The notes beneath the pieces are model-generated. The model was not told where the DNA came from, made no database searches, and saw only the letters and a list, made by a program, of their open reading frames with translations. From Antrihabitans stalagmiti (GTDB taxonomy: Bacteria > Actinomycetota > Actinomycetes > Mycobacteriales > Mycobacteriaceae): a stretch of DNA of 64,000 nt. Positions within the stretch are counted from its first letter, which is position 1. Each line of letters opens with the position of its first letter. The stretch is taken from NCBI RefSeq assembly GCF_016482825.1, contig NZ_JAEMNV010000004.1, positions 248,001-312,000 of the forward strand. Reading direction: 5' to 3'. A program made the position numbers and the translations under genes. Below, one piece after another: positions 32,901 to 45,040 of this stretch.

Positions 32901-34013
32901 GTGCCGCTGACTCCGGTCGGTAAGTTGGACACCCGCGCATTGCCTGCACCCGACCTCACCTCGACGACGCACGAATATCGCGCGCCGTCGAACGAGATGG
33001 AGACCGCGATCGTCGAGGTCTTCGCGGAGTTCCTCGGCATCGACCGCGTCGGCGTCGACGACAACTTCTTCGACATCGGTGGTACGTCGATCATGGCGAC
33101 GAAGGTGCTCCCCGCCCTGCGGGACCGCCTGAACAGACAGATTCCGCTGCAGGCGATCTTCGTCCAGTCGACCGCAGCCGATCTCGCGACGCATCTGGCG
33201 GCCACCAGCGACACGACCGATTCGATCGACGAGGCGCTGCGGGTGCTCGTGCAACTGAAGACGGGCGGCACGAAACCCGCGCTCTTCTGCGTACATCCTG
33301 CGGTCGGGCTGTCGTGGGGCTACGCGCGACTCGCCCATCAACTAGGCGACGATCGCCCGGTCTACGGTCTGCAGTTGCCTGCGTTGAGCGGCGAACCGAA
33401 GTTCGAGTCGATCCCGGATCTTGCCCGCAGGTACGTCGAAGAAGTTCGCGCCGTGCAGCCGCAGGGCCCGTATCACCTGCTCGGCTGGTCGCTCGGTGGA
33501 GCGATCGCGCACGAGATGGCCGTCGAACTGCGGGCCGCCGGCGAGGAAGTTCAGACGTTGGCACTGATGGACAGTCATCTCGCAGGGCCGGACGGGTTCG
33601 ACGAGACCGAGCGCCCCGGGTTGAGCTTGAAGGAGATGGTGCGCCACCTCGGCGTCGAGCTCAACGGCTACAGCGGCGTTGCCGAGCTGACCTTCGAGCA
33701 GGCGATCGAACTCATCGACGAGTCACTCGGTCATCAGACGGGTCTCACACCGACGCATCTGAAGCGGATCAACGCCGGTTTCGAGAACGTCGCCTCCTTG
33801 ATGAACGACTTCACACCCGACGTGTTCGACGGTGACGCGCTGTTCTTCACCGCGGCCAACTCGTCGCGGGGTTCGGAGTTGGTCGGGGAGTGGGACAGGG
33901 CGGTCGGCGGACAGATCGTCGAGCACGCCGTCGATTGTGAGCACCACGAAATGATCGCCGGCGAAGCGGTCGACGTAATCAGTGAGGTGTTGCAGAGCTA
34001 CATCGAGAGGTAA
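11991..34013 (+). CDS. Six-module non-ribosomal peptide synthetase with terminal thioesterase
   Basis: A cytoplasmic megasynthase of about 7340 residues. Domains in order (nt): starter-like C 12020-13290 (HHIALDG at 12414), degenerate half C 13335-14040, A1 14080-15580, T1 (Ser codon 15696); C2 (HH 16245), A2 17230-18740, T2 (18870); C3 (QHISADG, 19422), A3 20400-21920, T3 (22044); C4 (HH 22593), A4 23580-25150, T4 (GGDS, 25272); epimerase 25440-26800 (HHIAIDG 25827, EGHGRE, FNYLGRF); C5 of D-L type 26890-28230 (HHILLDG 27315), A5 28260-29790, T5 (29907); C6 (HH 30462), A6 31440-32970, T6 (33087); thioesterase 33230-34010 (GWSLGG Ser 33489, Asp 33570, His about 33942). Specificity codes by alignment to GrsA: A1 DAFFTAAIVK, A2 DVWHFSLVDK (Ser), A3 DAFFVAGIAK, A4 DFWNIGMVHK (Thr, then epimerised), A5 DAFFLGVIAK, A6 DAFFLAAIMK. 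Predicted product: acyl-X-Ser-X-D-Thr-X-X, probably lipidated. The TTG start follows AGGGGGAG; an in-frame TTG at 11964 is the alternative. No MbtH gene lies nearby. Confidence 0.93.
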   Translation: MTTGRAPIPSDAFPLSSAQRRMWFAQQLAPEVPICIAQYVDLYGDLDFERLRRITFEVAHEFGSPFLRVVEVDGEPYQYVDHDAKDRILLHDFRDEADPMAAARKWIDDDYLKPVDFERDLLILNTVLRVGERHYLWYSRIHHIALDGFGAVTMLNRIAGQYTAEVEQTELKVAPAADLRTLYDLDLEYRSSSRFEKDRAYWAGRVEGLEDGSTLARRVGEPTAHVSLESAALPDDVVTRLESSDSSAAVVVAAFATYLSRLTGKQSVLINLPVLARGTALLRRSGGMLVNMAPLNISVEPGDTVAELVARVQLELTGALRHQKCSLEDIRRDAGVRIGERRFTGPMINVMLFHQEVRLGDVVGEYNIVTSGPVDDLLVNVYQSGTPSKTFIDFRANPNSYDDDELRTHHRAFVELFHEFVEADTATSLATIHRATAETGDLLRRDNDRLAFWRRELAGAPELLELPADRARPVSQSHDIGYTDADVPGKVGYALSRLADDCETTVSAVVRAALALLLARLSGTSDIAIALRPNEPSSNPVVSRTLIEAAEPFSDLLGRVDAAGAVAAAHGGVPVDDLLTELGVARNEAFAPFAQVLLEVFDDAGVEPVEHRDHFDLQVAVFESRCAHCSAESLKVQARYATDLFDETTVSALVQRLVRVLGVVTSQPKVAVGDIAVVTIEESEALVPAYRPAVESEFLPTILSAAARLIPESIAIEYGDRTVSYSKLDEWSSRLARVLIAAGIGPETYVALALPRSIESVVAVWAVAKSGAAFVPVDPNYPRTRIDYMIEDCGAAVGLTVSRHVAALPTSTKWLLLDDPQVADGMANGPVTDAERCRPLRLENPAYLIYTSGSTGLPKGVATAHASIANIVAEQRVRVHPTGMSRVSAFSSTSFDASIFEQLLAFGSGSRLVIIPPSVYGGDELRNVLRTKRVTHAFFPPAALGSLDPAGLEALEVITVAGEACPPELAARWAPGRRLYNAYGPTETTIVVNISDPLVEGETINIGSILPGVREVVLDDKLRPVPVGAVGELYIAGRGVARGYHGRAGLTATRFMADPYGEPGDRMYRTGDLVRWIGPVSAPKIEYVGRSDFQVKIRGFRIELGEIDAALTAHPAVSFAVTAGHAAPSGETVLVAYVVAENGATIASDGLKAFAGERLPSYMVPQTIIVLDKIPLTPVGKLDRAALPTPDFTANADTYREPTTAAEQVVVEIFAELLGLERVGVDDGFFDLGGNSLVASRVIARINAALGTNAGVRELFDAPTAALLADRVQQSSGPARPVLLAREHTDRVAVSAAQQRMWLVNQMDPTAATYNIAMSIRLTGALDIDALSAAVADVVERHESLRTIYPGTDDGPIAHILGAGAFSFDTQVAPATEADLPVRLNEFASAGFDVSRELPMRTAVFALAADVHVVAFVVHHIAADGASMAPLARDVMTSYIARSHGDNAQWSALPVQYADYALWQQELLGDPTDADSVARTQLDYWTTALAEVPEVSALPTDRPRLPGRSARGDVVRFAIPAELRGTLSDLARRHDATLFMVLHAALAVVLGRLSGARDITVGTPVAGRGDGLLDDLVGMFVNTVVLRTVLDPTASFDDLVRRAREVDLNAFSNADLPFDVLVNAVRPQRTPTHTPLFQVMLAYQNNTAAHLELPGLTIDVDEVDTGTSKFDLHLMLTEDPEQTGEPIDAVLTYATDIFDESTVTAFAQRYLAVLGDVASSAATPIGDLEILGSTELALLATWNATTVEVADEMLLDRFAAQAALTPDAVALEFGDRTMTYAEFSAEVNALARHLIGVGIGPESIVGLAMRRSVDLVVGMYAVVASGAAYLPIDLDHPAERTDYVIDSARPAAVLTTAAERSELALAAPVFVIDSLDLTAYATTPIEQRERTATLGPDNTAYVIYTSGSTGRPKGVAVTHRAIVNRLRWMQAEYGLTESDAVLQKTPSTFDVSVWEFFWPLQIGARLVVAAPDGHRDPAYLADIIGRRAITVAHFVPSLLAVFTAAADRDRCAPLRMVFCSGEALPAPTATAFLALSSAQLHNLYGPTEAAVDVTYWECVDTDETTVPIGAPVWNTQLHVLDSRLRLVPPGAVGELYLAGSQLARGYVGRGGLTADRFVASPFESGARMYRTGDLVAWRADGNLTYLGRSDFQVKLRGLRIELGEIEQALLEDSSVAQAAVVLKHSDTLGDVLVGYVVAASAAGVDTMGLSARIARRLPAYMVPTQLAVLDEFPLSANGKLDRNRLPMPEFVLPVTDYVAPRTAAEAVVAGVFADMLGVERVGIDDNFFALGGNSLVAMRMAARIGAALDTEVAVRELFDAPTVAQLVELLDSTAADKAGRPQIVAASRDGELPLSPAQQRMWFINQFDTNSSAYNLAFSLRLTGALDIDALQAASADVVARHESLRTRYPLGAGGPVQVIEQAVELPLETIEIADDAELTDRIQQVVAAGFDVATEVPIRTRLFRLGTADHVLTVVVQHISADGFSMAPLARDFMVAYQHRVGGTAPDWAPLEFQYADYALWQRDVLGAESDPNSLAGRQREYWETTLAGVPDLLELPTDRPRPAQRSGAGAVVDFEIAPELHAALMRLARDNGSSMFMVVHAALAIVASRLSGSDDIVIGTPVAGRGIREVDDVVGMFVNTLALRTAVRDDERFADLLRSVRSTDLAAFANSDVPFERVVELLDPVRSAAFTPLFQIMLEFRDIPRPDVELPGLSVALVEADAALAHFDLMLSLSETFDADGTAAGVRGGIRYATDLFDAATAQTFAERFVRVLEAITADSAAVVGDIPIASTSELAEFAPAYGLPSLRAKLWPEIMAGAVAMRGSAIAIRSNGRSLTYDEIDAWSNRLARVLIARNVGPESFVALAITRSVESVATVWAVAKAGAAFVPVDPNYPIERITYMLDDCAATLGITTGNQIGKVAAAQIPWLQLDSEEARDDIAAQSAAPITNVDRTAPLRIEHPAYVIYTSGSTGRPKGVVVTHTGLANLTSEVREHFSITPASNVSHLASPSFDASVFEQTIAFSGGATLVIVPPEVYGGAELARLLVAEDVTHTFITPSALASIDPADLVSLNTIVVAGEASPPELIARWAPGRLVFNGYGPSEATIASSISAPLQPHGVIDIGSPATGFRQVVLDARLRPVPVGVVGELYVAGPGLARGYHGRSALTAARFVADPFGEPGQRLYRTGDLGRWTHSGVVEYVGRSDFQVKVRGFRIELGEIDAALSQSDDVSFAVTLGHEAPSGETVLVSYVVPEAGRAIDVSALKDAVAQLLPSYMVPSVITVLAAVPLTPVGKLDRSALPVPDFAAAVDSYREPATAAETIVAQIFADLLGVERVGADDSFFERGGNSLLATRVVARVNAALGSAIGVKTLFDTPTVAAIAARAQERDGAATRPALQTRERTAAGPLSWAQQRMWFVNQFDTASSAYNIPLAIRITGTLDVEALRAAMSDVVGRHEALRTIYPSGADGPVAQVLDASVEFVVETRSVAENDVVAEVTRFVAAGFDVTTQLPVRFGLFQIGENDHVVAVAVHHIAADGASMAPLARDVVTAYAARSNAVAPTWEPLAVQYADYALWQRELLGDASDPTSLAAAQANFWTDALAELPESLALPTDRPRPARPSLHGDVIRFALTPAQHAGLVDLARSHDATIFMAVHAALSVLLARLSNTADIAIGTPVAGRGEEALDDLVGMFVNTIVLRTRPDAGLTFAEHLRRTREFDVAAFGNTDLPFESLVDTLAPARATDRSPLFGVLLEFGNHGGAQFELDGLGIEAFEPSLAVAKFDLQLSISERSGGGLDAAFTYATDLFDHATVQSFADRLAMIVNQVVAEPNTTLGDIDLLTAAEQQTILTEWNHVGADVEAVTLVDLFDRSAALRPTAVAVTAGDRTLTYAELSGRANQLARLLIARGAGPETLVAVALPRSAELVVALLAVLKSGAGYLPVDVTYPADRLAFMFADAAPVCVLTMDSESAGVPDTEVPVVSLDSASIVEQIDSFSTAPITDVERRAVLRPDATAYVIYTSGSTGRPKGVLVPHANVVTLLTNTAVQLAFDERDVWTMFHSYAFDFSVWELWGPLAYGGRLVVVDYHTARSPEAFLELLRHEQVTVLNQTPTAFYQLAAVETAGAQTVLPLRLVIFGGEALDLAQLERWYTHHSDNAPLLVNMYGITETTVHVTALELDREFARNASASVIGQAIPGLSTYILDDRMRPAPIGVTGDLYVAGAQLARGYLGRTDLTSSRFVANPFGTNGERMYRTGDLARWNRDGLLEYLGRSDFQVQLRGFRIELGEIEAALTRFSGVARAVVKHHVADGRTPERLVGYVVPQSDSSVDNVSINIEEALEFVGQQLAAYMVPATLLVLDELPVTSTGKLDRKALPNPDFSSRSVASRTPANQLEQTLAQLFAEVLGLESVGVDDSFFALGGDSIMSIQLVSRAKVAGVQFAPRDVFERKTVARLATVAQFGSSAAPVLEELAGGGVGDLPSTPIVRWMHNRGGTFDRYSQAALLTLPVGIDANNLIGAVAAVVDHHDMLRSRLFEGALSVGEVGSIDAADIVRRVAVESVADSDEFFAFAGSELDAAADRLDPPSGIVLQLVWFDAARGAGRLLIVAHHIAIDGVSWRILVPDLATAWAQLSQGAEPQLAPVGTSMRRWAHGLLDEAPKRRGELAHWVRTLSVDEQPIGWRALDPSIDVNATVQTVSVALPADVTDLVSSSLPAAFHGSINDGLVAGLALALTKWWRSRGSDISSELISLEGHGREESAVDGADLARTIGWFTTIFPVRLDVAALDVDDALRGGPSAGALVKAVKEHLAAIPDHGIGFGMLAYLDPESAAVLAELPTPQISFNYLGRFTSAVESAPEFGWLPVEGFDRGSASNPEMPAAAALDINAVTRDTERGAELHASWSFPSGVLAAEDVEELAALWVTAMTALARHAAQPDSGGLTPSDLQLVHLDQAAIERLEERYPTLESVWSTSPLQSGLLFHSLLSADDLSNPAYMVQLRLELRGTVDADRMRRAGQTLLDRHANLRTAFVADEAGHHLQVVVGQAELPWRAVDLSTVAESERAAALQSALAADATAGFDTTAAPLLRMCLYTLGDGEFTLSITNHHILLDGWSMPLLIKELIVLYATDSVTTELPSPRSYSEYLAWLGAQDADEARARWTKALHGTEDPTLLAGVVAAESSAPSQDLVLDLGSDLTTELQRIAADRGITLNTMIQTAWGIVLGALTSRRDVVFGTTVSGRPPQLAGIESMIGLFINTIPVRITLDPSESLGRMLDRIAGEQAGLLDCHHVGLTEIQQAVGLGASFDTLSVFESYPVDAAGMSDDTDIAGMRIVDVAGTDAAHYPLSVVAYLDDELHLKMKYLPDLFEANAVEAIAARVQRVLTAMVANQDLPLVRLSVLSDNETQLLAPVRGAAGGTVRTLPQLLSDTAAAVPDSIAIRYNGRSVTYRELDAESNRIARVLIDEGVGPETFVAVALSRSIDSITSIWAVAKAGAAFVPVDPNYPTDRVDFMLADSGATVGLTTRTFVYGLPGGMPDDPGTVRWLVLDEAGTKRRIVGKPAGPISDTDRTLPVHLANPAYLIYTSGSTGKPKGVVTTHASLENFALDQIGRFDLTAAARVSHFSSPSFDASIFEYLLAFSSGAALVIVPPSIYGGDELAELFAAEGVTHCFATPAALSSVHPHGLDALQYLLVGGEAVSRELTSIWAPGRNFVNVYGPTETTIAATMSTPLAVDGPVTIGSPISGASAVVLDAQLRPVPVGVAGELYLAGIGLARGYHDRRGMSASRFVADPYGAPGTRMYRTGDLVRWATDDSGRLTIDYIGRSDFQVKVRGFRIELGEIDTQLMNHPDVYFAVTVGHRAPSGETVLASYVLEAEGSTIDTRELRDHLAKQVPAHMVPSWIAVLDEVPLTPVGKLDRRALPIPDFSRDGVDYCAPETNLEVAVAAVFADVLGLDKVSIDDSFFDIGGNSLVATRVISRLNAELGISVGVRAVFEAPTVRRLAERVSSETTSTISRAALVRQERPDIIPVSVPQQRMWFINQFDPTSAAYNIPMAIRLSGKLDRSALVAAVRDVIERHEILRTVFPDTAAGPSQQILDTDQVVVDLNRIAVDESELLGRITALVSLGFDVTRDVPVRAGLFALGEDEHIVAFAVHHIAADGASMAPLARDIVSAYVARSAGTAPQWSPLAVQYADYSLWQRQILGSETDAASLVSTQLDYWRTQLAGAPDVLALPTDRPRPVQQSFAGSVVRFEIDADLHRALTSLSRHNDATMFMTCHAALAVLLARLSGAQDISIGTPIAGRGERELDDLVGMFVNTLVLRTRIDSSATFADLLASHRETDLTAFTNADVPFERLVDVLQPTRSTAYSPLFQVSIEFQNNERPHLELPGLRVEGLDLAPSVSNFDLELILAESTGDDGGPGGIEAAFTFATDLFDAQTVTAFAERFVRILTAATEAATLPVGDIDLMTSAEVAELVPAQGNLSVQPRLWPEILAGAAATSRRAVALRCEGRSVSYRELDEWSNRLARVLIAAGVGPESVVALALPRSIESVSAVWAVAKTGAAFVPVDPTYPADRITYMLGDCRSAIGLTTAAVRDGLPDSVAWTVLDDPKIEAQLRNTSSATLRDAERTATLRLEHPAYVIYTSGSTGRPKGVVVTHAGLANLAEEERMALALTPESVVSHHASPSFDAAVFEQIMAFCAGATLVIVPPTIYGGDDLADLVAREHVTHMFITPTVLATLDPSDIGAVETLLVAGEACPRELVDRWSPTTRMINAYGPTESTIMATLSQPMTSDGAITIGRPSRGFHVAVLDTRLQPVPVGVAGELYVAGPGLARGYHDRPALTSSRFVADPFGLPGARMYATGDVVRWIATPTGTEIEYVGRSDFQLKVRGFRIEVAEIDTVLSSHASVSFATTLGHTAPSGETVLVSYVLLDGDEDTTSELREFAAERLPSYMVPTAVVAIDEVPLTPVGKLDTRALPAPDLTSTTHEYRAPSNEMETAIVEVFAEFLGIDRVGVDDNFFDIGGTSIMATKVLPALRDRLNRQIPLQAIFVQSTAADLATHLAATSDTTDSIDEALRVLVQLKTGGTKPALFCVHPAVGLSWGYARLAHQLGDDRPVYGLQLPALSGEPKFESIPDLARRYVEEVRAVQPQGPYHLLGWSLGGAIAHEMAVELRAAGEEVQTLALMDSHLAGPDGFDETERPGLSLKEMVRHLGVELNGYSGVAELTFEQAIELIDESLGHQTGLTPTHLKRINAGFENVASLMNDFTPDVFDGDALFFTAANSSRGSELVGEWDRAVGGQIVEHAVDCEHHEMIAGEAVDVISEVLQSYIER

Positions 34014-34052
34014 TTCGATTACGTCGACGCCGATAGGGCAAGAAGGCTAGGA

Positions 34053-34084
34053 GAAGGCGAGCAGTCATTCGACTGTTCGCCTTC
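34053..34084 (+). terminator. Hairpin after the NRPS gene
   Basis: A 14-bp stem with one G-U pair (GAAGGCGAGCAGTC / GACTGTTCGCCTTC) and the loop ATTC, 40 bases past the NRPS stop. The following bases are GGTCGTGTGT, so the T run is weak. It is the best candidate for ending the NRPS transcript. Confidence 0.55.
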
Positions 34085-34124
34085 GGTCGTGTGTAAAACA
34101 ATGGTTGCAATATTCAGTGCACAC

Positions 34125-34160
34125 AAAAACCCCGATATCCGCTGGAGTCGAATATCGGGG
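34125..34160 (-). terminator. Rho-independent terminator of the cyclopropane-synthase gene
   Basis: Read on the minus strand, CCCCGATAT pairs with ATATCGGGG across a 13-base loop (34130-34160) and is followed directly by TTTTTGTG. It lies 16 bases past the stop of the minus-strand gene, a standard intrinsic terminator. Confidence 0.8.
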
Positions 34161-34175
34161 CGCTTGTGGGGTTGT

Positions 34176-35039
34176 TTATTTGACGAGCGTGAATTGCATG
34201 ATGTCGAAATAGCCGTCGCGGAACATCGTCGCGCAGCCCGACAGATACTTGATGTACCGATCGAATACCTCTTGCGAGGCAATCTCCACGGCGTCGTCGT
34301 GACGGTCGATCAGGTTCTGGGTCCAGATTTCGAGAGTCTGTGCGTAGTGCAGCTGCAACGGATGGATTCGCTCCACGCGGAAGCCGACCGCTTCTGCTCC
34401 GGTCCGGACCCACGGCGGCTCGGGGAGCTGACCACCGGGGAAGATTTCGTCGATCAGAAACTTGCAGAAGGAGAGGTAGTTCCGGTCTACCTTCAAGCCC
34501 ATGTCGCGCAGTTGATGCCGGTGGTATCCGACGATCGTGTGCAGCAGCATCCTGCCGTCGGCGGGGAGCAGATCGTGGCACAGGTTGAAGAAGGCGTCGT
34601 AGCGTTCCCTGCGGAAATGCTCGAACGCGCCGATGCTCACGATGCGATCGACGGGTCCGCCGTCGTACTCTTCCCAGCCCTGCAAACGGACCTCGGCAGA
34701 GCGATTGCCAGGCAGTTTGTCGAACAGACCCTGCACGTAATCGTGCTGGTTCCGCGACAGCGTCAAACCGATGACGTTGACGTCGTACTTCTCGATGGCG
34801 CGCATCATCGTGCCGCCCCAGCCGCAGCCGACGTCGAGCAGTGTCATACCCGGACGAAGATCGCACTTCGCAAGTGCAAGATCAACTTTGGCGACTTGAG
34901 CCTGCTCCAGCGTCATGCCTTCGTGTTCGAAGTAGGCACAGCTGTAGGTGCGGGTCTTGTCGAGAAACAGCCCAAAGAAGTCGTCCGAGAGGTCGTAATG
35001 GGCTTGCACATCCGTATAGAACGGTGCCAGATCCGTCAT
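34176..35039 (-). CDS. Cyclopropane-fatty-acid / mycolic-acid-type SAM methyltransferase
   Basis: A 287-residue cytoplasmic enzyme of the CFA/MmaA/CmaA family, which transfers a methyl or methylene group from S-adenosylmethionine to an acyl double bond. Visible signatures are YDLSDDFF near residue 15, TYSCAYFEHEGMTLEQAQ near 31-48, the SAM site LLDVGCGWGG near 68-77, GAFEHF near 137, and the C-terminal YLSGCATMFRDGYFD. Length matches the family. The ribosome site GGAGGGA lies just before the ATG. It converges on the NRPS and has its own terminator. Actinobacteria carry several such paralogues; the specific lipid substrate (phospholipid acyl chain or mycolate) cannot be told here. Confidence 0.88.
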   Translation of the reverse strand: MTDLAPFYTDVQAHYDLSDDFFGLFLDKTRTYSCAYFEHEGMTLEQAQVAKVDLALAKCDLRPGMTLLDVGCGWGGTMMRAIEKYDVNVIGLTLSRNQHDYVQGLFDKLPGNRSAEVRLQGWEEYDGGPVDRIVSIGAFEHFRRERYDAFFNLCHDLLPADGRMLLHTIVGYHRHQLRDMGLKVDRNYLSFCKFLIDEIFPGGQLPEPPWVRTGAEAVGFRVERIHPLQLHYAQTLEIWTQNLIDRHDDAVEIASQEVFDRYIKYLSGCATMFRDGYFDIMQFTLVK

Positions 35040-35129
35040 CTTCGAGTCCCTCCGCCATGTTCGGTGGGTGCTCGAAAGTGCTACCCACAGACATTATTCG
35101 GAGCGGACGACCGGGCGGATTGGACTATT

Positions 35130-35705
35130 TCAGCAGATCACAATGATGCCGATGCACGTCTTCAAGACGGCGGGCGGCGGTGGAGTTGCCAGTTCGTCGA
35201 AGCCTGGATCTCCAGGCCCTGCAACGGGTTTGCGCTCGATCTTCACAGCCTGTACCCGCACCGAATCGGTGACGACCAACTCGCCGAGGCTGTTGATACC
35301 CAATGCCTGCGGTGCGACGAGACCTTCGATCGGCACCTCGAACGGCGTCGTCGTACCTGCGGCGAGGCCGAGTACACGGTTGTGTCCGGTGTCGGCAACG
35401 AAGACGTCGCCCGCGCCGTTGGCAGTGACAGCCATCGGTCCTGCGAGCGGGCCGAAGGGCAGCGTCGACGGTCGGGCAGTGGCGGTCATGTGGACCACCT
35501 GATTGGTCGGGGCATCGGCGATGAACATGCCGCCCTGCTGGCTGAAGGCCACGTTCGGGGCCGCATTCATGCTTGTGATCGGCGGTGGCGCGACGGGCAT
35601 CGGCTCGGCCGATGCGCCTGCAGGCGCGAACGTCGCGAGACCCAAGGCGAGGAGAGCGGAGGCGGCCAAAGTTCGCCGACCTGTCGTGAAATCTTGTGTA
35701 CGCAT
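35130..35705 (-). CDS. Secreted NHL/beta-propeller-like protein
   Basis: A 191-residue protein from MRTQDF, with a signal peptide ending around ASA-EP (about residue 33). The mature part has propeller-type repeats: GMFIADAPTNQVVHM, GDVFVADTGHNRVLGL and GELVVTDSVRVQAVK, spaced about 40 residues apart, like the NHL repeats of the PknD sensor domain. Only about three blades are present, too few for a closed propeller, so it may be a fragment or may oligomerise. It ends in an odd C-terminus rich in Ile and Cys. The upstream frame extension to 35831 is rejected because it precedes the signal peptide. Ligand unknown. Confidence 0.7.
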   Translation of the reverse strand: MRTQDFTTGRRTLAASALLALGLATFAPAGASAEPMPVAPPPITSMNAAPNVAFSQQGGMFIADAPTNQVVHMTATARPSTLPFGPLAGPMAVTANGAGDVFVADTGHNRVLGLAAGTTTPFEVPIEGLVAPQALGINSLGELVVTDSVRVQAVKIERKPVAGPGDPGFDELATPPPPAVLKTCIGIIVIC

Positions 35706-36019
35706 CTCTTCTACCCAACGTTGCTCGGCACCGACCACAGGCAACCTAGCACTCGGACGGGGTTGTGGTAACCAGTCCGCACGTGCGCTTGCATGCGTCG
35801 AAATCGGTTCGAGGTGAGGTCTGCCGGGCAAAGAATTGAAATGAATTGCAATTCGCCATTGACTCGGAAAGTGCCGCCGTGGTGAAGTTATTTATGGCGA
35901 CAATTCGAGAGGCCTCGCCTGTCTTCATGTCGAGCGTCATGTCGAGTCCCATGCGCAGTCTTCTGTGCAGTCCTATTCGCACCTGCCGAAAATAACCTCT
36001 CTCCTTCTAGGAGCAAAGA
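35706..36019. promoter_or_regulatory. Divergent intergenic region between two secreted-protein genes
   Basis: 314 AT-richer bases with no convincing gene. A perfect 12-bp palindrome GAATTGCAATTC lies at 35843-35854, and a ribosome site AGGAG (36009-36013) serves the plus-strand gene. No promoter hexamers are assigned with confidence. Confidence 0.35.
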
Positions 36020-36466
36020 ATGAAGCTGTATCCATCGATCCGTCGAGTCTGCGCAATTTTCGCGGTAGTTGCGGCCGGCGCCGTCGTCCCTGCAATTGCG
36101 AGCGCTGCCCCACCCGTGCCATTTCCTTCACCGGTATTCACGCTCGGCTGCGCACAGCCTGCGCCGCTGACCCTGTCCGCGGCATCCGCCCAATCCGGAC
36201 CCGAGGCGAACCCACCGATCGGTGCGGGCCAGGTCCGGTTCGAGGCGCGGCCGGCCGTGCCGTTCCTTTCCGGCGCCGGGCGCATGGTCGTCGGCTGGGT
36301 CAATACGAGTAACGGCGCGAACGGCATGGTCGACCTCGACGGTCCGCTGCCGGTGCTCTCGAAGACGGTCACAACAGGGTCGGGACGAATTCTCGTCGCG
36401 ATGTTCGCGCCGATCGACGGGATCCTGTGCCAGGTGAATCCGTCCGCATCGGTGATCGTGGCCTAG
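36020..36466 (+). CDS. Small secreted protein, paralogue of the one at 10.9-11.5 kb
   Basis: A 148-residue protein with a signal peptide (MKLYPSIRR, hydrophobic core, cleavage near ASA-AP at about residue 30). The mature part contains PAVPFLSGAG, a GWVNTSNG stretch and PVLSKTVTTGSGRI near residue 120, then GILC. These match the same order of motifs in the secreted protein at 10929-11534, so the two are paralogues that happen to flank the NRPS region. Two cysteines are conserved between them. AGGAG lies six bases before the ATG. Function unknown. Confidence 0.75.
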   Translation: MKLYPSIRRVCAIFAVVAAGAVVPAIASAAPPVPFPSPVFTLGCAQPAPLTLSAASAQSGPEANPPIGAGQVRFEARPAVPFLSGAGRMVVGWVNTSNGANGMVDLDGPLPVLSKTVTTGSGRILVAMFAPIDGILCQVNPSASVIVA

Positions 36467-36488
36467 CGGTCGATAAGCGGGGCACGCC

Positions 36489-36562
36489 CGTCAGCGTGCG
36501 CCCATTCGGGTCGGTGTGCACCATGCTGAGTGCACACCGACCCGAACCGGAGCATCCTGACG
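36489..36562. repeat. 74-bp palindromic element, copy 1
   Basis: Two inverted 32-base arms (36489-36520 and 36531-36562) around a 10-base spacer. The inner 16 bases of the arms (TTCGGGTCGGTGTGCA at 36505-36520 and its complement at 36531-36546) pair perfectly. The outer ends read CGTCAG and CTGACG. It fills the gap between two convergent genes. Copies 2 and 3 are at 37597-37670 and 53455-53528. Confidence 0.85.
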
Positions 36563-36564
36563 TG

Positions 36565-37503
36565 TCATCCAGGCCGAGTCGGCGAGGGCCGTGGCGATCC
36601 GGTTGCGAACGCTCGACGTAGGCGCTCCAGAAATGCTGCAGGCTCTGCGAGATCGCTCCAGGTCCACCGAACAACGGTCCATCCGGCTGCGCGGAGACCG
36701 TCTTCTCGGAGCTTTTCGGCTACGACGACGTCTCCCGGCGTTTGGCCAGGAGCGAGGTGGCGAACGTATTTGCCGAGTCCGTCGAACTCGCCGATCACGC
36801 CGAACTGCTCCCACAAGAAGTCAACCCTGGCCAGCCAACCGCCGAGCACGGACAACACATCGATCTGCAGACTGGGTGCAGGCAAACCCGCAACATGAAT
36901 CGCGACTCTGCTGCGCGACTCGCCGACGCTCTCCGACCGACCGTCGACAAACGAGACAACTCTTCGGGCGGCACCTGCACCTCTGCGATGACGATGTCGT
37001 TCGGGCGCAACGTCCACGGCACCCTCCTCGAGCCGCGTTGCAGCGTCGCCGATCACCACCGCCTGCTCGAACGGCAGCAGCCGACCTAGATCAACAATCG
37101 TTCGCGCGGGCGTGGTGACCCGAAGACCATCGACAATCCGAATCTGGTCGGGTGCGATGCCAACCGCGTGGGTCCGTATGCGGCTGGACGATCGGGCGGT
37201 TGCACCACTCCTCGTCACGTGGACCTTGGACAGGTCGACGTTCCAGATCGGCAAGCCGTAGATCGCGGCTGCAGAGATATGGCTGAGCACAGCGTCTGTG
37301 TGTAGTCCTTGGACAGTCGCTCTGGCCACAACGCGATGACGTTCGGCGAAGTCCAGCCGAGCCATGTCCTCGCTGGAGGCGTAGACGCCCGGACGAAGTC
37401 GAGTCAGCGCGCCGTTGCGGCACCACCGTCTCAGCTCATCGTCCGAGTAGCCATGTGCGAGGCCATCCGATCGTCGCAGCAGACGCGGATCGTTCGATTC
37501 CAT
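36565..37503 (-). CDS. AbiEi-antitoxin-like / DUF559-domain protein
   Basis: A 312-residue protein. Residues 1-60 resemble the AbiEi-type winged-helix antitoxin domain (SDDELRRWCRNGALTRLRPGVY). The middle carries HAVGIAPDQIRIVDGLRVTTPARTIVDL as two short motifs typical of this family. The C-terminal 100 residues resemble DUF559, a predicted restriction-endonuclease-like fold (RVDFLWEQFGVIGEFDGLGKYVR region). Actinobacterial genomes hold many copies. The stretch around residues 170-190 looks shorter than usual. No toxin partner is adjacent. The start is uncertain: ATG at 37503 is preferred, GTG at 37539 is possible. Two copies of a 74-bp palindrome flank the gene, and 20 bases at each flank are perfect inverted repeats (36552-36571 and 37588-37607), which hints at joint mobility. 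Confidence 0.7.
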   Translation of the reverse strand: MESNDPRLLRRSDGLAHGYSDDELRRWCRNGALTRLRPGVYASSEDMARLDFAERHRVVARATVQGLHTDAVLSHISAAAIYGLPIWNVDLSKVHVTRSGATARSSSRIRTHAVGIAPDQIRIVDGLRVTTPARTIVDLGRLLPFEQAVVIGDAATRLEEGAVDVAPERHRHRRGAGAARRVVSFVDGRSESVGESRSRVAIHVAGLPAPSLQIDVLSVLGGWLARVDFLWEQFGVIGEFDGLGKYVRHLAPGQTPGDVVVAEKLREDGLRAAGWTVVRWTWSDLAEPAAFLERLRRAFATGSPRPSPTRPG

Positions 37504-37596
37504 AGCTTGCGATCGTGCCCGACCGTTCCGCCGCCCCACTTCGGCCGACCTGGGCTTTCGTCTCGCCTGTGGATAACTTCAGGCCTGTGGATGACA

Positions 37597-37670
37597 CGTC
37601 AGGATGCACCGCTCAGGGTCGGCGAGCATCAAATCAATTGCACACCGACCCGAATCGGCGCACCCTGATC
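37597..37670. repeat. 74-bp palindromic element, copy 2
   Basis: Arms at 37597-37628 and 37639-37670 around a 10-base spacer, the same geometry as copy 1. The left arm is more diverged. Nine further bases beyond the left end (37588-37596) match, in inverted orientation, those beyond the right end of copy 1. It lies in the divergent gap between the AbiEi-like gene and the ABC exporter operon. Confidence 0.8.
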
Positions 37671-37748
37671 GACCTACAACACGACAAGCAACACACCATC
37701 GGCAGCGCTGCGGCGCACGCGAGCCAGGGAAGGTAGCCTTCGGGAAGT

Positions 37749-39469
37749 ATGTTGATCAGGCTGCTTCGCACTTATCTGCACCCCTACCGCAATCAGTTGG
37801 TGGGGGTCGTTGTGCTCCAACTGATCTCCGTGATCGCGGCGTTGTATCTGCCGAGCCTCAATGCCGACCTCATCGACAACGGCATCACCAAGGGCGACAT
37901 CGGCTACATCTGGTCGACCGGCCTGATGATGTTGGTGTTCACCTTCGTCCAGATTGTCTGTGCTGTCGGATCTGTCTTTCTCGGTGCTCGTGCGGCGATG
38001 GCCGCCGGTCGCGACATTCGAGGCGCGGTGTTGCATCAGGTCGGCACGTTCTCCGCGCGCGAGATGGGCCACTTCGGTGCGCCGTCCCTGATCACGCGCA
38101 ATACCAACGATGTTCAGCAAGTTCAGCTGCTTGTCGTCATGAGCTGCACGATCATGGTCATGGCGCCGATCATGTGCGTCGGCGGCATCTTCATGGCATT
38201 GCGCGAAGACCTCGGTCTCTCGTGGATCCTTGTCGTCGCGGTGCCTGCACTCGGACTCGTGATGGGCTACATCATCGTCAAGATGGTGCCGGAGTTCCGC
38301 TCGATGCAGGTGAAGATCGACGCGGTCAATCGTGTTCTGCGCGAACAGATCACCGGTATTCGAGTGGTCCGCGCCTTCGTCCGCGAACGTAACGAGACGT
38401 GGCGATTCGGCGTTGCCAACACCGAACTCACCGAAACCGCGCTCAGTGTCGGTCGGCTGATGGCGCTGATGTTCCCGGCGGTGATGCTCATCAGCAACAT
38501 CACCAGCGTCGCTGTCATCTGGTTCGGCGGGTACGAGATCGAGTCCGGCGACATGCAGATCGGTTCGCTGACTGCGATGCTCAGCTACATCATGCAGATC
38601 CTGATGTCGGTGATGATGGCGTCGTTTATGGCGATGATGGTGCCGCGAGCCTCGGTCTGCGCCGAACGCATCAGCGAGGTGCTCGACACGGAGACGAGTG
38701 TCCAGCCGCCACGCAAGCCCGAACCTTTCGCCGCCCACCCGGGACTCGTCGAGTTCGGTTTTGCCGAGTTCGCCTACCCGGGCGCCGCGGAACCGGTGCT
38801 CAAATCGATCAGCTTCCGCGCCGAACCCGGCGAGACCACGGCGATCATCGGCGCGACCGGGTCGGGCAAGTCGACGTTGCTCAACCTCATCCCACGCCTG
38901 ATCGACGTCACCGACGGCGCTGTCTACGTCGGCGAGACGGACGTCCGCAATCTCGACCCCGATCTGTTGCGTTCCCAGATCGGCGTGGTGCCGCAGAAGC
39001 CGTACCTGTTCTCCGGAACGATCGCCAGCAACCTGCGCTACGGCAACCCCGATGCGACGGACGACGAACTGTGGCGCTGTCTCGAAATCGCTCAGGCGGC
39101 CGACTTCGTCAGGGAGATGACCGAAGGACTCGAATCGCCGGTGTCCCAGGGCGGTACAACGGTCTCCGGCGGTCAGCGGCAGCGTTTGGCGATAGCACGG
39201 GCGTTGGTGAAGCGACCGAGTATCTACCTCTTCGACGACTCGTTCTCGGCGCTCGATCTCGCGACCGACGCGCGCCTGCGTGCGGCGCTCAAACCGGTGA
39301 CCGAGCAGGCGACCGTCATCATCGTTGCGCAGCGGGTGTCCACCATCAAGGACGCGGACCGAATCATCGTGCTCGACGACGGCGCAATCATCGCGATGGG
39401 TAAACACGACAAATTGCTCACCGAATGCCCTGAGTACGCCGAGATCGTCGACTCACAGATGGCGGCGAC

Positions 39470-39473
<4 letters not shown>
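37749..39473 (+). CDS. ABC exporter subunit with degenerate catalytic site (Rv1273c-like)
   Basis: A 574-residue half-transporter. Six membrane helices fill about residues 15-310 and the nucleotide-binding domain about 335-570. Walker A is GATGSGKST (near residue 370), the signature is TVSGGQRQR (canonical), and Walker B is YLFDDSFSALD, with Asp in place of the catalytic Glu. The N-terminus MLIRLLRTYLHPYR and overall layout match the mycobacterial Rv1273c type. It overlaps the next gene by ATGA, and the two should form a heterodimer in the membrane. Substrate unknown; the pair lies 3.7 kb past the NRPS but looks like a conserved housekeeping exporter rather than part of that cluster. Confidence 0.9.
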
Positions 39474-43373
<3,900 letters not shown>

Positions 43374-43466
43374 GCGCTACATCCAATCAGCAGGATGACC
43401 AGAGCGCACAATCGAGCGGTGGCCTCAGGCGCGAAGTTTGCGTATCGCCCCTCTAGTCTTTCCGCT

Positions 43467-44135
43467 ATGACCAACGCTGGCGGTAATGACGACTGGCTGC
43501 GCAAGCGCGACGATTCCGGCGCGGCGCCGGGTGCGACGCCACCCGCGGACGAAACCACTGTGAACCCATCGCCGTATCCACCGGCCGATGCCGGACCTCA
43601 GTACTCGGGTTATCCCCTCGATCCGAACGCCGGAGCGGCCCCGCAGCCGTACCCGGGTTACGGGGCCCCGCCGCAGGGGACGCCGTACCCGACACAGGCG
43701 TTTCCTCCGCAGCCCAGCTACGAGCAGCCCGGTTACCCACAGCAGCCGAGCTATCCGCAGCAGCCGGGTTACCAACAGCCGGGCTATCCGCAGCAGCCCG
43801 GTTACCCGCAGCAGCCGGGATATCCCACCGCGTATCCGCAGTCGTTCGGTGACGTCCCGCGCCCTCAGGGGACCAACGGAATGGCCATCGGATCGCTGAT
43901 CACCTCGATTGCGGCGATCCCGCTGTTCTTCTTCTGCTTCTTCCTCGCGCCGGTCGCGTCGATCGTCGGCGGGATTCTCGGGTTCGTCGCGTTGAATCAG
44001 GTGAAGCAGACCGGCCAAGAGGGACGCGGAGTTGCACTCGCGGGCCTGATCGTCGGGGCGGTCGGGCTGGTGTTGACGATCGTCCTCGCAATCATCTTCA
44101 TCGTTGCGATCGGCAGTATCGACTACACCTACTGA
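43467..44135 (+). CDS. Pro/Gln/Tyr-rich DUF4190 membrane protein
   Basis: A 222-residue protein. Residues 1-130 are disordered, with YPQQPGYPQQPGY-type repeats, and the C-terminal 90 residues hold two hydrophobic segments of the DUF4190 type (NGMAIGSLITSI and GLIVGAVGLVLTIVL). Such proteins are common in actinobacteria and are thought to be membrane proteins with a cytoplasmic or surface low-complexity arm; function is unknown. ATG 43467 is chosen because MTNAGGNDDW starts the natural disordered arm; an in-frame ATG at 43395 adds 24 residues. No ribosome site precedes it. It overlaps the convergent GluQ-RS gene by seven bases. Confidence 0.75.
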   Translation: MTNAGGNDDWLRKRDDSGAAPGATPPADETTVNPSPYPPADAGPQYSGYPLDPNAGAAPQPYPGYGAPPQGTPYPTQAFPPQPSYEQPGYPQQPSYPQQPGYQQPGYPQQPGYPQQPGYPTAYPQSFGDVPRPQGTNGMAIGSLITSIAAIPLFFFCFFLAPVASIVGGILGFVALNQVKQTGQEGRGVALAGLIVGAVGLVLTIVLAIIFIVAIGSIDYTY

Positions 44136-45040
44136 GTCACAACCCAGGGCGTGCGGGGGAGTTGAGCCGGGTCGAACCTGTCGAGCAACTCCGCCGGCGT
44201 CGTTCCGTTCAGCTGCAGTGATGCCGCGATGATGGCGACGACATCGCTCGTGGTGCGGCCGGCGGCGAGGTGGTCGGCCAGCGTCACCGGTCCGTCGCGT
44301 TTGGCGAGCCGCTGGCCTTGTGAGTTCAAAGCAAGCGGGACGTGGACGTACGCGGGGACCGGCAGGCCGAGGGTGTGCGCGAGATAGACCTGGCGAGGTG
44401 TCGACGGCAGCAGGTCGTCGCCGCGGACCACTTGATCGATCTTCTGTTCGGCGTCGTCGACCACGACCGCGAGGTTGTATGCGGGAGTCAGGTCGCCGCG
44501 GCGCAGGACGAAATCGTCGACGACGCCGGTGTAGCGGCCGTGCAGTTCGTCGGTGATCGTCAACTCGTTGACCGTTGCGCGCAACCGCAACGCGGGAGCC
44601 CTACCTGTGGCCCGCAGCGCAGCACGCTCGGAGTTCGTCAGATCGCGGCAGGTGCCGGGATAGGCGCCCTGCGGCGCGTGCGGCGCCGAAGCCGCCTGCT
44701 GGATTTCGCGTCGTGTGCAGAAGCATTCGTAGGTGGAACCGGCATCGTGGAGTCGGGCAATCGCGGTTTCGTAGCGCGGCAAACGCTCGGATTGCCGAAC
44801 GACGTCGCCGTCCCAGTCGAGTCCGATCGCAGCGAGATCGGCGAGCTGATGCTCTTCGGAGCCGGACCGCGCGCGGTCGAGATCTTCGACCCGCAGCACA
44901 AAGCCGCGGCCTGTGGATCGCGCGAAAAGCCATGCGAGCAAAGCTGTTCGAAGGTTGCCGAGGTGGAGGTCACCCGACGGGCTCGGTGCGAACCGACCGT
45001 GACCCGCAGCCGACCGCGGGACGAATTTTGCTGGGTTCAC
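44129..45040 (-). CDS. gluQRS: Glutamyl-Q tRNA(Asp) synthetase
   Basis: A 303-residue truncated glutamyl-tRNA synthetase that charges glutamate onto the queuosine of tRNA(Asp). It has the class I catalytic core only: the HIGH-like SGDLHLGN near residue 23, a zinc-binding CFC...Y...C region, and the KMSKS-like RLAKRDG near 240. The anticodon-binding domain of real GltX is absent, which is the hallmark of GluQ-RS. The GTG start gives MNPAKFVPRS. Together with tgt and the transporter it makes a local queuosine group. Confidence 0.9.
   Translation of the reverse strand: MNPAKFVPRSAAGHGRFAPSPSGDLHLGNLRTALLAWLFARSTGRGFVLRVEDLDRARSGSEEHQLADLAAIGLDWDGDVVRQSERLPRYETAIARLHDAGSTYECFCTRREIQQAASAPHAPQGAYPGTCRDLTNSERAALRATGRAPALRLRATVNELTITDELHGRYTGVVDDFVLRRGDLTPAYNLAVVVDDAEQKIDQVVRGDDLLPSTPRQVYLAHTLGLPVPAYVHVPLALNSQGQRLAKRDGPVTLADHLAAGRTTSDVVAIIAASLQLNGTTPAELLDRFDPAQLPRTPWVVTQ

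Noticed and set aside
14643-33341. Long minus-strand frames under the NRPS (for example 14643-16619, 19200-21713, 27681-29576, 30591-33341)
   Set aside because: Arg/Asp/Gly-rich shadow translations of GC-rich coding sequence; the plus strand has ordered NRPS domains throughout.
11991-34013. NRPS as a catecholate siderophore synthetase
   Set aside because: The first C domain resembles the DhbF/EntF kind, but there are no dihydroxybenzoate genes, no iron box and no siderophore transporter in the window; Ser and D-Thr alone do not decide it.
34089-35771. 560-codon plus-strand frame
   Set aside because: It runs antisense through the cyclopropane synthase and NHL-type genes, whose motifs are clear on the minus strand.
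37674-39407. 577-codon minus-strand frame
   Set aside because: His/Arg/Asp-rich shadow of the ABC exporter gene.
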